DNA from: Rhizobiaceae bacterium
Lineage (GTDB): Bacteria > Pseudomonadota > Alphaproteobacteria > Rhizobiales > Rhizobiaceae
Length of the DNA stretch: 64,000 nt
Reading direction: 5' to 3'
NCBI GenBank assembly: GCA_014238155.1
Contig: JABABQ010000067.1
Span: 186,001 to 250,000 of the forward strand
Shown here: positions 1 through 9,340 of the stretch, one piece after another
Layout: every line of letters starts with the position of its first letter
Position numbering within the stretch: the first letter of the stretch is position 1
The notes under the pieces: generated by a model
Told to the model about the DNA's origin: nothing
What the model saw: only the letters and a program-made list of their open reading frames with translations
The model's database searches: none
Position numbers and translations under genes: made by a program

Positions 1-414
1 CAGGACATTGTCTATCGACATTGAAACGTCAGCCAATGTAATGGTCCACAGGGCCTGACCAAGGGTACGGCGCGGCTTGCCAGTATAGCCCTTTTCAGGG
101 TCATCGGCCAATTCCAGCGCGTCAGCAGCGGCTTCGTCGTTATTTGCGCGAATTTCTCTATACAGCCCCCAGCAAACCCAAAACAACAACAATGCACCGA
201 CCAATAACAGGCCCGGAATGCCCAGCAGTTTAGTTGCGACAACGGCAAATACGATGCGCAATAGCGCTGCAACGATCATACCGAACAGGATTGCTTTTTT
301 GCGCAACTCTGGCGCCAGACCGGCCGCGGCCATGCCAATGATAAGGGCGTTGTCCCCCGATAACACGATGTCGGCGATTACAATTTTACCAAAATCAAAA
401 ACCAGATCCAACAT
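1..414 (-). CDS. TerC-family integral membrane protein (partial, C-terminus beyond window)
   Basis: Reading leftward from ATG at 414 the frame begins MLDLVFDFGKIVIADIVLSG and continues DNALIIGMA, then hydrophobic helices separated by a charged, Glu/Asp-rich loop, and finishes at the window edge with a second TerC signature, SMSIDNVL. The paired (S)xDN motifs in membrane helices are typical of TerC/YjbE proteins, proposed to handle metal ions such as Mn2+. The start codon overlaps the stop of the upstream GMC oxidoreductase gene by one base (TGATG), so the two are probably translationally coupled. The gene is complete at the 5' end and truncated only by the window. The substrate cannot be read from the sequence. 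Confidence 0.85.
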   Translation of the reverse strand, partial: MLDLVFDFGKIVIADIVLSGDNALIIGMAAAGLAPELRKKAILFGMIVAALLRIVFAVVATKLLGIPGLLLVGALLLFWVCWGLYREIRANNDEAAADALELADDPEKGYTGKPRRTLGQALWTITLADVSMSIDNVL

Positions 415-2009
415 CAGGCGGCATCCTCTAGAATGAAATCAGACGCCCGTTCGCCAATCATGATTGCTGGCGCATTCGTATTGCCAGAAACGATGACCGG
501 CATGATGGACGCGTCCGCGATACGCAGACCGTCCACCCCATGCACTTTCAATCGTGAATCCACAACTGCCATAGGATCTCTGCCCATCTTGCACGTTCCG
601 GTTGGGTGATAAATGGTTGTTGCAGTGTTGCGAGCCCATTCGAGAATTGCTTCGTCGTCATTTGCCCCGACTGCTTGGCCCGGTGAATATTCCTCGATAA
701 TTTCCGATTTCGCAGGCTCGAACCCAGCGATGCTCCGGGCAATCTTGATACCATCGACAATGGTTTGCTGGTCAAGCGGAGTGGACAAATAGTTGGGGTG
801 GATAATCGGGTGATCTGAAATATTCGAAGATCGCAGCTCAAGGTGGCCGGTACTTTCTGGCCGCATCTGCAATACCGAAGCAGTAAATGCGTCAAATGGG
901 TGAGTGCTCGTTCCAACTTTGTCGGTTGAGAATGGTTGCAGATGAAATTGGATATCCGGAGTTGCCAGTTCGTCACGGGTTTTAAGATAACCCGTCCCCA
1001 AACTTGCAGCCATGGTCATCGGACCGGTCCGCTTCAGAGCATATTCCAGGGCAATAATGGCCTGCTTCCAAATTGAATTTGTTTCGGTATTTATGGTCGA
1101 CGAGTGACATTTGAAGACCGTACGAGCCTGCAGATGATCTTGCAAATTTTTGCCTACACCCGCCAGTTCCTGACGCACTTCAATGCCATTGTCTGACAGG
1201 TTCTGACCCCGTCCATAGCCCGACAGCATCAAGATTTGTGGGGAGCCAATGGCACCGGCGGATAATATCACCTCACGGCGGGCACGAATGGTTTTTTCGA
1301 CATTTCCCTGCAGCACTTCAATACCAACAGCGCGGTCACCTTCTACCAACACTTTTTTGGTCAGCATGCCTGTCAAAACAGACAGATTTTCCCGATCCCG
1401 AACCGGCGTCAGATAGGCCTTTGCTGCGGAACACCGCTGACCTTTGCTGGCGGTCAGTTGAAAATAACCCATGCCTTCCTGAGTATCACCGTTGTAATCA
1501 CTATTGTAGGGATAGCCCGCTTCCTGAGCTGCCTGAACGTAGGTATCAACGGCGTGGCGATTGAGGCGTGTCGCGGAAACAGCGAGCGGGCCATCGCCAC
1601 CTCGCATGTCAGACGCGCCACCTTCCCAGTTTTCAGCGCGTTTGAAGCATTTAAGAACGTCATCCCAGCCCCAGCCGACATTGCCAAGTTGCCGCCATTG
1701 TTCATAGTCTTCTTTTTGACCGCGCACATACAGCAGGCCGTTGACCGATGAACAACCACCCAAAACCTTGCCACGTGGCCAGTTGATGGATCGTCCGTTC
1801 AATCCCGGATCCGGCTCTGTGACATACTGCCAATCCAATTTTGGATTACCCATCGTTTTGAAATACCCAACCGGAATATGGATCCACGGCGATGTGTCTC
1901 GCCCGCCCGCTTCAACAAGCGCAACGGAATACTTGCCGGACTGCGAAAGGCGATAAGCCAAAGCGCAACCGGCAGAACCTGCTCCCACAACTACAAAGTC
2001 AAATTCCAA
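414..2009 (-). CDS. GMC-family FAD-dependent oxidoreductase (choline/alcohol dehydrogenase-like)
   Basis: The 531-aa protein has an N-terminal dinucleotide fold (VVVGAGSAGCALAYRL), the GMC signature region WPRGKVLGGCSSVNG, and a C-terminal catalytic block with YHPTGTCKMG and SGNTNAPA, which supply the conserved His and Asn of flavin-dependent alcohol oxidation. The family covers choline dehydrogenase, AlkJ-type alcohol dehydrogenases and relatives; the substrate is not predictable. I chose the TTG at 2009 because GGAGGG lies 7 nt upstream and the FAD motif follows at once; the ATG at 2072 would add 21 residues with no fold and place this ribosome site inside the gene. It is divergent from an IclR regulator, its likely controller. 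Confidence 0.9.
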   Translation of the reverse strand: MEFDFVVVGAGSAGCALAYRLSQSGKYSVALVEAGGRDTSPWIHIPVGYFKTMGNPKLDWQYVTEPDPGLNGRSINWPRGKVLGGCSSVNGLLYVRGQKEDYEQWRQLGNVGWGWDDVLKCFKRAENWEGGASDMRGGDGPLAVSATRLNRHAVDTYVQAAQEAGYPYNSDYNGDTQEGMGYFQLTASKGQRCSAAKAYLTPVRDRENLSVLTGMLTKKVLVEGDRAVGIEVLQGNVEKTIRARREVILSAGAIGSPQILMLSGYGRGQNLSDNGIEVRQELAGVGKNLQDHLQARTVFKCHSSTINTETNSIWKQAIIALEYALKRTGPMTMAASLGTGYLKTRDELATPDIQFHLQPFSTDKVGTSTHPFDAFTASVLQMRPESTGHLELRSSNISDHPIIHPNYLSTPLDQQTIVDGIKIARSIAGFEPAKSEIIEEYSPGQAVGANDDEAILEWARNTATTIYHPTGTCKMGRDPMAVVDSRLKVHGVDGLRIADASIMPVIVSGNTNAPAIMIGERASDFILEDAA

Positions 2010-2075
2010 TCGGTTCCCTCCGATCGCTTCACGACAGGTGCCTGAGTGGAGTTTTGGATTCGCAAGTCTCATTTA

Positions 2076-2136
2076 GTGAAATTATTTTCACATTAGCTCT
2101 TGACCATTACCCACAAAAAATGAGACTTTTTGTCTC
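2076..2136. promoter_or_regulatory. Divergent promoter region with two inverted repeats (candidate IclR operators)
   Basis: Between the GMC gene and the IclR gene lie GTGAAA-TTAT-TTTCAC (2076-2091) and GAGAC-TTTTT-GTCTC (2122-2136). Palindromes in a divergent intergenic region next to an IclR-type gene are where such a regulator would bind. The region is AT-rich and could hold promoters for both genes. This is positional inference only. Confidence 0.4.
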
Positions 2137-2223
2137 GTTATTTATAAAAACATGCTTAGAGGCATGTGGCAATGGCAAACCGCGACTTTTTGCATCGTCG
2201 CTCAACTTATGTGGATGAATACC

Positions 2224-2982
2224 ATGAAATCTGAGGAACGTGTCGCCACAAACTTAAGGACACTGATGATCCTGGAAGCTGTAGCGCAGGCTGATCGTCC
2301 CTTGTCGCCAACCGAGATCAACCGCGAAATCGGCCTGCCCAAGCAGTCGATTCACCGCCTGTGTCAAACGTTGGTAGAAGAAGGTTTTTTGATCCGCGAA
2401 GTCAGCGGCAAGAAGCTTGAAGCCGCGCCCCGTAGTTTGCGTTTGGCACGCGGACTAACCACATCGCGTCATCTTAACATCGCCCGCCACCAGGTCATGA
2501 TGAAAGTGTCGGCCACGACAAGTGAAACCGTCAACTTCGTGGTTCCCGAAATTGACGGCATGACCTATCTCGACCGGGTTGAAACGGACTGGATATTCAG
2601 AATTGAACTGCCCATCGGATCGCGGGTTCCTTTTCACTGCACCGCGAGCGGCAAGTGTTACCTGGCCAGTCTCGACAGCAAACAATTCAACTCAATTGCC
2701 AGAACCATTCACTTTGAACCACGCACTTTGAACACGATCACCACGACCCGAAGGCTGGACGCAGAAATCCAGGAAGTCCGCAGGCGCGGATATGCAATTG
2801 ATGACGAAGAACTGTTCCGTGATATGATTGCGCTGGCAGTGCCGGTCACCGATGCAGATGGAAACTTTCTTGCCGCTCTGGCCTATCATGGCCCGACGCA
2901 ACGACTGAGCTGTGACACTCTTGTTGAACATCTGGACACGATGCGCGAAGGTGCCGCAAAACTTGCCGAGCTGATGCGGTAG
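2224..2982 (+). CDS. IclR-family transcriptional regulator
   Basis: This 252-aa protein has an N-terminal winged helix-turn-helix (LSPTEINREIGLPKQSIHRLCQTL) and an IclR-type effector domain (IGSRVPFHCTASGKCYLA, then RRRGYAIDDEE and AVPVTDADG). IclR proteins are ligand-responsive repressors or activators of nearby catabolic genes. Upstream in-frame ATGs exist at 2152 and 2215, but family similarity starts around the ATG at 2224. The gene is divergent from the GMC oxidoreductase and 43 nt upstream of an agmatinase-family gene on the same strand, so it may regulate either or both. The effector is unknown. Confidence 0.88.
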   Translation: MKSEERVATNLRTLMILEAVAQADRPLSPTEINREIGLPKQSIHRLCQTLVEEGFLIREVSGKKLEAAPRSLRLARGLTTSRHLNIARHQVMMKVSATTSETVNFVVPEIDGMTYLDRVETDWIFRIELPIGSRVPFHCTASGKCYLASLDSKQFNSIARTIHFEPRTLNTITTTRRLDAEIQEVRRRGYAIDDEELFRDMIALAVPVTDADGNFLAALAYHGPTQRLSCDTLVEHLDTMREGAAKLAELMR

Positions 2983-3025
2983 GAACTTTCTTTCCTGCCT
3001 GCTTCGCTGTCGATAGGGGGCACTT

Positions 3026-4000
3026 TTGGCCAATCAAAAATTTCAACCGGTTTCAGGATTTGATCTGCCACGATTTGCCGGCGTTCCTTCGTTTATGCGC
3101 CTGCCACATGTTGAAGCGGGTGACGTTCTGTACAAGGAAGTTGATATTGGTCTGGTCGGCGTTCCCTGGGATGGTGGTACAACCAACCGACCCGGAGCCA
3201 GGCACGGCCCACGTCAATTGCGCGATCTTTCAACCATGATCCGGGCGGTCCACCCGGTATCGCACATCAAGCCCTTCGAACTGGTCAATTGTGCAGATTT
3301 GGGTGACGTTTCGCCAAACCCAGCCGATCTGATGGCCAGCCTCAATCGGGTCAGCGAGTTTTACACCCGGTTGAAGCACGACAATATCATGCCGCTGACG
3401 GCGGGTGGCGATCATTTGATTTCCCTGCCCATTCTGCGGGGTCTGACGCAAGACGGACCGGTGGGCATGATTCATTTTGACGCCCATACCGATCTGTTCA
3501 ACGAATATTTCGGCGGCACCAAATACACCCATGGCACGCCGTTTCGACGTGCCATTGAAGAGGGTCTTCTTGATCCAGAACGGGTCGTTCAGATTGGCAT
3601 CAGAGGCACCATGTATGACGGTGAGGACATCGAATTTGGCCGCGCCAACGGGGTCACAATATTGATGATTGAGGATCTTATGGAGCGTGGTGTCGTTGAT
3701 GTTATGGCGCAGGCTCGCGATATCGTTGGTGACCGGCCGACTTATTGTTCATTCGATATTGATTTCATCGATCCGGCTTTTGCTCCAGGAACCGGCACGC
3801 CGGAAATAGGTGGACCTGACACCTATACGGCCCAACAGGTTGTACGCCATTTGCGCGGTCTCAATTTGATTGGTGCCGATCTGGTTGAAGTTTCTCCCCC
3901 GTTTGACTCGTCCGGTGGAACTGCGTGGGTGGGTGCTTCGATTATGTTCGAGTTGCTTTGCGTGCTGGCAGAAGCCAGGGCCAATGGCCGGGCACTCTGA
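3026..4000 (+). CDS. Agmatinase-family ureohydrolase
   Basis: The 324-aa protein carries the metal-binding motifs of the arginase/agmatinase superfamily: GGDH near residue 130, DAHTD near 152, and SFDIDFIDPAFAPGTGTPEIGG near 240, which together hold two Mn2+ ions and hydrolyse a guanidino group to urea. The N-terminal part (GVPWDGGTTNRPGARHGPRQLR) fits agmatinase, guanidinobutyrase and guanidinopropionase rather than arginase. Which guanidino substrate is used cannot be decided. The start is a TTG with AGGGGG at 3015-3020, 5 nt upstream. Its position 43 nt after the IclR gene suggests co-transcription and a role in use of an amine or guanidino nitrogen source. Confidence 0.9.
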   Translation: MANQKFQPVSGFDLPRFAGVPSFMRLPHVEAGDVLYKEVDIGLVGVPWDGGTTNRPGARHGPRQLRDLSTMIRAVHPVSHIKPFELVNCADLGDVSPNPADLMASLNRVSEFYTRLKHDNIMPLTAGGDHLISLPILRGLTQDGPVGMIHFDAHTDLFNEYFGGTKYTHGTPFRRAIEEGLLDPERVVQIGIRGTMYDGEDIEFGRANGVTILMIEDLMERGVVDVMAQARDIVGDRPTYCSFDIDFIDPAFAPGTGTPEIGGPDTYTAQQVVRHLRGLNLIGADLVEVSPPFDSSGGTAWVGASIMFELLCVLAEARANGRAL

Positions 4001-4192
4001 TAAAAATTATCGTTGCAAATTGACTGGAGCGGTCAATTTAATGCCGCAATTGTCCTATTTGTGCCTGTAACTCAACTTTTCCAGTCCCTTTATGCTTGAT
4101 TAACCAATTTTGTTGAGCAGCAGTTAAGAGCCTTTGGTTATCAATTGGTCACCAAAGCCACAACAATTTGAACTTTGACAGGAGTCCGGCTC

Positions 4193-4714
4193 ATGCGCCT
4201 GACCAACTTGACCCATACCACATCGAAATTCGCAATTATGCTGCCGCTTGCCACAATGCTGGCAATTGCTGGCTGTGCAAAAAAGCAAAAGCTACCCGAC
4301 AATGCTGCTCAACTGGGCATCGGCAATAACAACGCAACAGCGACGCCAGGTTCCACTCAGGACTTTACCGTCAATGTCGGAGACCGCGTATTCTTCACCA
4401 CAGATTCTTCGACATTGACGCCAGAAGCGCGGCAGATTTTGGACAAGCAGAGCGTTTGGCTGAACAAGTACGGCACCTACGGCATCACCATTGAAGGCCA
4501 TGCGGATGAACGAGGCACACGTGAATACAATCTGGCACTTGGCGCCCGTCGCGCCGCTGCCACCAAGAGTTATCTTTCTACCCGCGGAGTCGGCCGAAAT
4601 CGGATAAAGACAATTTCCTTTGGCAAAGAACGCCCTGTTGCAGTTTGCAATGACATATCCTGCTGGTCGCAGAACCGCCGGGCGGTCACCGTTTTGGGTG
4701 GCGGCAACAGCTAA
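4193..4714 (+). CDS. pal: Peptidoglycan-associated lipoprotein Pal
   Basis: The 173-aa protein has a lipoprotein signal sequence with lipobox AIAGC (lipidated Cys28), a short linker, and an OmpA-like peptidoglycan-binding domain (FFTTDSSTLTPEARQIL, then IEGHADERGTREYNLALGARRA). Pal is anchored in the outer membrane, binds peptidoglycan and, through TolB, links to the TolQRA motor that helps the outer membrane constrict at division. The start is ATG 4193 with GGAG 8 nt upstream; an in-frame TTG at 4175 would put extra residues before the signal. It heads the pal-cpoB-tilS-ftsH-glmM block. Unusually, tolB is about 27 kb away rather than directly upstream. Confidence 0.97.
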   Translation: MRLTNLTHTTSKFAIMLPLATMLAIAGCAKKQKLPDNAAQLGIGNNNATATPGSTQDFTVNVGDRVFFTTDSSTLTPEARQILDKQSVWLNKYGTYGITIEGHADERGTREYNLALGARRAAATKSYLSTRGVGRNRIKTISFGKERPVAVCNDISCWSQNRRAVTVLGGGNS

Positions 4715-4742
4715 TTGCCAATTCAACATCGCCAACAAAGTC

Positions 4743-4776
4743 ACCCGAGTTGCATTTCTTGCGCAGCTCGGGTTTT
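4743..4776 (+). terminator. Intrinsic terminator between pal and cpoB
   Basis: An 11-bp stem, ACCCGAGTTGC paired with GCAGCTCGGGT (one G-U pair), closes a 9-nt loop and runs into TTTT. It follows the pal stop codon by 28 nt. It would end or attenuate pal transcripts before cpoB, giving more Pal than downstream products. Confidence 0.75.
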
Positions 4777-4867
4777 CTCGCTAGCTGTGTTTCAGAGCCC
4801 CGCTTGCCGGGCGCAATTCGGCCTAATTTGTCATTAAACTTGTCACCCAGACGAAGGGGACACATCG

Positions 4868-5821
4868 ATGAAGACTTTTCTTTCTACCACCCTGGCATTG
4901 GTGCTGACATGCTCAGCGACGCTAGTACATGCTCAACGACTGGTGCCACCAGGTGATGTTCCATCTGTAACTCGCCTCGCCCAGACACAGGACAGTTTCC
5001 GCGTCAACGAGTTGGAAGAGCAGGTTCGACAGCTGAACGGCAAGGTCGAGGAGCTGAACTTCCTGCTTCTGCAATTGCAGGAAAAAATTCGACAGATGGA
5101 AGAAGATACGGAGCTGCGCCTTCAGGAAATCGAAGACAAGCGATCGCAACTGGGCGAAACAAGAAAACCCGTTGCAGCACTCGAGCCCAAGAGGCCCGAC
5201 CGCCTGGAAAAGCCTGATACGTCCGGGGCAGTTTTGCCTTCGGACGCGACACCAGCAAATGATCCGACGGTCTTCCAACCTGAAAAACAAGCCGCTGAAC
5301 CACGCGCATTGGGGACATTGACTTTCGACGATGAAGGCAATGTCATCGATTCCCGTAGCGACGAGCGTCAACTATCGGGGCTGCCCGGCATTTTCAACGA
5401 CGGCATTGATGGAGGAATTGAGGCAGCGGAATTCGGTGTTACGCCCAAGGAAGTGTTGAACGCCGGTTTGGGCGACATGAGAGTACGGGATTTCAAACGG
5501 GCTCAACAGGCTTTTTCGGCATTTTTGAAAGCCTGGCCAAACGATCCGGACATTGGCAGAGCGAAATTTTATTTGGGAGAGAGCCTGTTCTGGCAAAAAG
5601 AATATTATCGCGCAGCCGATTCCCATCTCGATGCCCACAATAATTATCCGGAATCGGAAACTGCGCCGGACAATTTGTTAGCTCTTGGTCTCGCACTGGC
5701 CGGCCTCAATCAACGCGAAGTGGCCTGTGCAACCTATGCTGAAGTGCTCAAGCAATACCCCGAATCGGAACCCCGCCTCGGCAACCGGGTACGCGACGAA
5801 CAAGCGGCAACAAAGTGCTAG
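4868..5821 (+). CDS. cpoB: CpoB/YbgF-type periplasmic TPR protein of the Tol-Pal system
   Basis: The 317-aa protein has a Sec signal peptide (to VHA-Q near residue 23), a predicted coiled coil (about residues 45-95, FRVNELEEQVRQLNGKVEEL onward), a Pro/Ala-rich linker, and C-terminal tetratricopeptide repeats (FKRAQQAFSAFLKAWPNDPD, AKFYLGESLFWQKEYYRAA). In enterobacteria CpoB coordinates Tol energy with peptidoglycan synthesis at the septum. The start is well supported by AAGGGGA 7 nt upstream. It follows pal, as in most Proteobacteria, and its end lies 58 nt before the likely tilS start. Confidence 0.93.
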   Translation: MKTFLSTTLALVLTCSATLVHAQRLVPPGDVPSVTRLAQTQDSFRVNELEEQVRQLNGKVEELNFLLLQLQEKIRQMEEDTELRLQEIEDKRSQLGETRKPVAALEPKRPDRLEKPDTSGAVLPSDATPANDPTVFQPEKQAAEPRALGTLTFDDEGNVIDSRSDERQLSGLPGIFNDGIDGGIEAAEFGVTPKEVLNAGLGDMRVRDFKRAQQAFSAFLKAWPNDPDIGRAKFYLGESLFWQKEYYRAADSHLDAHNNYPESETAPDNLLALGLALAGLNQREVACATYAEVLKQYPESEPRLGNRVRDEQAATKC

Positions 5822-5879
5822 GGCCATCCAGACATTTAATTTAGAATCTCCCAATGTAAATTCCGGCAAGGCTGGTCAG

Positions 5880-7031
5880 TTGGACGCACTTTGGAAGAAA
5901 TATTTGACCCCGACGGAAATCAGCCGACGGCCGGTCCTCATTGCCGTATCTGGTGGCAGTGATTCTGTTGCCCTGCTCCACTGGATGGCAAAACGATTTC
6001 CGGGACGGCAACTTCATGTGGCTACGGTTGATCACCAGCTACGGGTTGAATCTGCTGACGAAGCTGCAATGGTGGCCCGCACGTGCAGCGGTCTCGGTCT
6101 GCCTCACGATATATTGCGATGGCAACCTGAGGGAACTGCATCCAGCGCAATGGCCAGAGATGCCCGTTATGCGTTGTTGCGAGCATTTGCCGATAAAATC
6201 GAGGCCGACGTGATCGTGCTGGGTCACACTTTGGATGATCAGGCGGAGACTGTATTCATGCGGGCACAACGTGTGCGCAAGGACAGTGATACCCGCGGAT
6301 TGTCAGGAATTGCGGAATGGTCCAGTTTCAATGGCATCCGACTTTGGCGCCCACTGCTCGACCAATCTCGCAACCAGTTGCGACAGAATTTGACAGATCG
6401 CAAACTTGGCTGGGTTGATGACCCATCCAATGAGGACCAACGTTATGAGCGGGTTCGGGTACGTAAATTATTGTCGTCGGCAGGAAATGACTCCCTTCCT
6501 GCCTCCAAAGAGCTTGCACGCCTCGCCGAGCTGTCATCCCGATCCCGCAGATGGATGAACTGGCAGGTTGCAGATTACATCAAAGACCACGCCTGTATCA
6601 AAACAGATGGCTTGATTTCGCTGGTTCGCGGCGCCGAATTGCCGCGCTCAATCTTGCTTGAAATACTGTCTCTACTTGTTTTGGTTGCTGGAGGCCTGGC
6701 CCATCGCAGCCCGACATCGAAGCTCGCTGAAATTGCCGATGCGGTTAAAGCAAATGGCGAAACAAAAATCACTCTGGGGCGCTGTTTGGTATCGACCCGG
6801 AATGGTTTGATAAAAGTCCAGAGGGAAGCAAGGAATTTGCCTCCAATTCCGGCACAAGTCGACGATACTGTCATCTTTGACGGTCGAATACAGATAGAGC
6901 CGTCACGACCGGGCGCGCCTCCTGTGCAAAAGCCTTTTATTTCTTCGCTGGAATACTATCGACCTGAAACAGATGATCTGATTTACGCTGCATTGATGGA
7001 GTTACTTGATTCGACCGCGCATTCAACTTAA
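5880..7031 (+). CDS. tilS: tRNA(Ile)-lysidine synthase TilS
   Basis: An N-type ATP pyrophosphatase PP-loop, SGGSDSVAL (residues 24-32), is followed by the usual TilS elements (VDHQLRVESADEA, GHTLDDQAETVFMR, WVDDPSNEDQRYERVRVR). The enzyme attaches lysine to C34 of the CAU-anticodon tRNA-Ile so that it reads AUA. The start is uncertain: no in-frame ATG lies downstream of the cpoB stop, and the TTG at 5880 with AAGG 8 nt upstream gives 383 aa, a reasonable length. The open frame also extends back into cpoB. Its position between cpoB and ftsH is conserved in alphaproteobacteria. Confidence 0.92.
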   Translation: MDALWKKYLTPTEISRRPVLIAVSGGSDSVALLHWMAKRFPGRQLHVATVDHQLRVESADEAAMVARTCSGLGLPHDILRWQPEGTASSAMARDARYALLRAFADKIEADVIVLGHTLDDQAETVFMRAQRVRKDSDTRGLSGIAEWSSFNGIRLWRPLLDQSRNQLRQNLTDRKLGWVDDPSNEDQRYERVRVRKLLSSAGNDSLPASKELARLAELSSRSRRWMNWQVADYIKDHACIKTDGLISLVRGAELPRSILLEILSLLVLVAGGLAHRSPTSKLAEIADAVKANGETKITLGRCLVSTRNGLIKVQREARNLPPIPAQVDDTVIFDGRIQIEPSRPGAPPVQKPFISSLEYYRPETDDLIYAALMELLDSTAHST

Positions 7032-7174
7032 TGCGACGAATTAACTGATGATTGAAGTTCCACCTTGGCATTGCCCTATTGGCAACCTATCTTGGGGGGA
7101 CAGGGCAGATTATCTTGCATGACTGCAATTGGATTTATCGGTCACACAAAGTACTAAAGGCAGGAAACTCTTCT

Positions 7175-9109
7175 ATGAATCCCAATTTTCGCAATTTCGC
7201 GCTCTGGGGGCTGATCGCTCTGCTGCTGATCGCCTTGTTCCAGATGTTCCAATCTCCGGCCAGTCAAAATGAGTCGAGTGAGATCTCCTACTCCCATTTT
7301 TTGAAGGCCGTCGATAACAATCGAGTGAAATCGGTAACGATTACCGGGGGAGAAATCACTGGCTCCTACGTCGATTCCAGCTCACGGTTCGTGACCTACG
7401 CGCCGCACGACAACGAACTGATCAAGCGGCTTGAAGAGCGAAATATTGAAATTACTGCCAAACCAGTAACCGATGGCCGTTCAACCTTTGTCGGCATGCT
7501 GATTAGCTGGCTGCCATTGATGCTGCTCATCGGTGTCTGGATATTCATCATGCGTCAAATGCAAAACGGACAAGGCAAGGCCATGGGTTTTGGTAAGTCC
7601 AAAGCCAAGCTGCTGACCGAATCTCAGGGGCGTGTTACATTTGACGACGTTGCCGGAATTGATGAAGCCAAAGAAGACCTGATTGAAATCGTCGAGTTTT
7701 TGCGCGATCCGCAAAAATTCCAACGGTTGGGTGGCAAGATGCCACATGGCGTATTGCTGGTCGGTCCTCCCGGAACCGGCAAAACTTTGACTGCGCGTGC
7801 CGTAGCTGGCGAAGCAAATGTTCCGTTTTTCACCATTTCCGGTTCGGATTTTGTTGAAATGTTTGTCGGCGTCGGTGCCAGCCGCGTACGCGACATGTTT
7901 GAACAGGCTAAGAAAAACGCTCCTTGCATCGTATTTATTGACGAGATTGACGCGGTCGGTCGTCATCGTGGCGCCGGTCTCGGCGGTGGCAATGACGAAC
8001 GCGAACAGACGCTCAACCAATTGCTGGTCGAGATGGACGGTTTCGAAACCAATGAAGGCATAATTTTGATCGCCGCGACCAACCGTCCGGACGTACTCGA
8101 TCCGGCGCTGTTGCGTCCAGGTCGTTTTGACCGTCAGGTGGTTGTATCAAACCCCGATATTATGGGCCGCGAAGCCATCTTGAAAGTGCACGTCAAGAAC
8201 GTTCCTTTGGCACCAAATGTCGATTTGAAGGTTGTGGCACGTGGTACTCCTGGATTTTCCGGCGCGGACCTGATGAACCTGGTAAATGAAGCTGCATTGC
8301 TGGCAGCGCGACGAGAAAAACGTCTGGTTACTGCCCAGGAATTTGACGACGCAAAAGACAAAGTCATGATGGGCGCCGAGCGCCGCTCAATGGTCATGTC
8401 CGAGGAAGAAAAGCGTAATACAGCCTACCACGAAGCAGGGCATGCGCTTGTCGCCATTACAGTTCCATCATCGCCTCCGGTTCACAAGGCAACAATCATT
8501 CCCCGCGGACGGGCATTGGGCATGGTGATGCAATTGCCGGAACGTGATCAGATTTCCATGTCCTACGAGGAAATGACTTCCCGCCTGGCCGTTATGATGG
8601 CCGGTCGCGTGGCAGAAGAGCTAACGTTCGGCAAAAAAAATGTCACTTCGGGTGCTCAATCCGATATTGAACAGGCAACACGTCTGGCTCGGGCAATGGT
8701 CACCCAGTGGGGTTATTCCGACAAACTGGGCAAAGTCGCCTATGGCGAAAATCAACAAGAAGTATTTCTCGGGCATTCAGTGGCCCAGTCCAAGAACGTC
8801 TCGGAAGAAACCTCACAGATCATTGACGAGGAAGTGCGTCGGCTGGTCGACGAAGGTTGGGCCTGGGCCAAAAAAATACTGACCAAGCGCAAAAAGGATC
8901 TTGAAGCTCTGGCGCAGGGTCTGCTGGAATATGAAACGCTGACCGGGGGTGAGATCGATGATTTGCTCGAAGGCAAGCCACCGGCGCGTGACATGGGAGA
9001 CGATACCCCACCAACACGCGGAAGTGCTGTGCCTAAATCAGGGGCCAAAACACCCAAGGGCAAAAAGGGCGGTGCTCCCGGAGATGCTGAACCGCAGCCG
9101 ACTTCTTAA
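7175..9109 (+). CDS. ftsH: ATP-dependent zinc metalloprotease FtsH
   Basis: The 644-aa protein has an N-terminal membrane helix (about residues 8-25), a periplasmic domain, a second helix near 105-128, an AAA+ module with Walker A GPPGTGKT (197-204), Walker B and SRH motifs ([32 protein letters not shown]), and the zinc-protease motif HEAGH (419-423). FtsH degrades unassembled membrane proteins and regulators such as RpoH, whose gene is also in this window, and LpxC in some bacteria. ATG 7175 is preceded by AGGAAA at a 7-nt spacing. The stop codon TAA lies inside the first of three phased TTAA half-sites (9106-9131). Confidence 0.98.
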   Translation: MNPNFRNFALWGLIALLLIALFQMFQSPASQNESSEISYSHFLKAVDNNRVKSVTITGGEITGSYVDSSSRFVTYAPHDNELIKRLEERNIEITAKPVTDGRSTFVGMLISWLPLMLLIGVWIFIMRQMQNGQGKAMGFGKSKAKLLTESQGRVTFDDVAGIDEAKEDLIEIVEFLRDPQKFQRLGGKMPHGVLLVGPPGTGKTLTARAVAGEANVPFFTISGSDFVEMFVGVGASRVRDMFEQAKKNAPCIVFIDEIDAVGRHRGAGLGGGNDEREQTLNQLLVEMDGFETNEGIILIAATNRPDVLDPALLRPGRFDRQVVVSNPDIMGREAILKVHVKNVPLAPNVDLKVVARGTPGFSGADLMNLVNEAALLAARREKRLVTAQEFDDAKDKVMMGAERRSMVMSEEEKRNTAYHEAGHALVAITVPSSPPVHKATIIPRGRALGMVMQLPERDQISMSYEEMTSRLAVMMAGRVAEELTFGKKNVTSGAQSDIEQATRLARAMVTQWGYSDKLGKVAYGENQQEVFLGHSVAQSKNVSEETSQIIDEEVRRLVDEGWAWAKKILTKRKKDLEALAQGLLEYETLTGGEIDDLLEGKPPARDMGDDTPPTRGSAVPKSGAKTPKGKKGGAPGDAEPQPTS

Positions 9110-9131
9110 CCGCTCATTAAGCGAACCTTAA
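9106..9131. promoter_or_regulatory. Two overlapping CtrA consensus boxes (three TTAA half-sites, 11-bp phased)
   Basis: TTAA occurs at 9106-9109, 9117-9120 and 9128-9131, each separated by exactly 7 nt (CCGCTCA, then GCGAACC). This makes two overlapping matches to TTAA-N7-TTAA, the CtrA recognition sequence known from Caulobacter and other alphaproteobacteria. The array begins within the ftsH stop codon and lies 210 bp upstream of glmM. That CtrA binds here is inferred from the match and from ctrA being present at 14224. Confidence 0.55.
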
Positions 9132-9214
9132 CTGCGACGGTGGCATTTTGTTGGTGCTATCGTCGCTTTGGTTTTGACTGCACCCGGTTGAAACCGGCCA
9201 GTTTGATACAATTG

Positions 9215-9229
9215 GTCACAAATTGTGAC
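9215..9229. promoter_or_regulatory. Inverted repeat upstream of glmM
   Basis: GTCACAA-A-TTGTGAC is a 15-bp inverted repeat with 7-bp arms, overlapped by a second pairing ACAATT/AATTGT (9209-9226). It is 112 bp upstream of the glmM start, where an operator would be expected. The binding protein is not known. Confidence 0.35.
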
Positions 9230-9340
9230 GTGCCATGGCCGAGTCGTTGTAATAAACAAAGGCAACATCTCGCCTGATTACAGGCCCGCAGACGTTGAAA
9301 AGTCGGGCAATCTTTAAAGGCGCACTGCGGAACAATATTC

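Noticed and set aside
7028-7046. Two TTAA near the ftsH upstream gap.
   Set aside because: They are separated by 9 nt, not 7.
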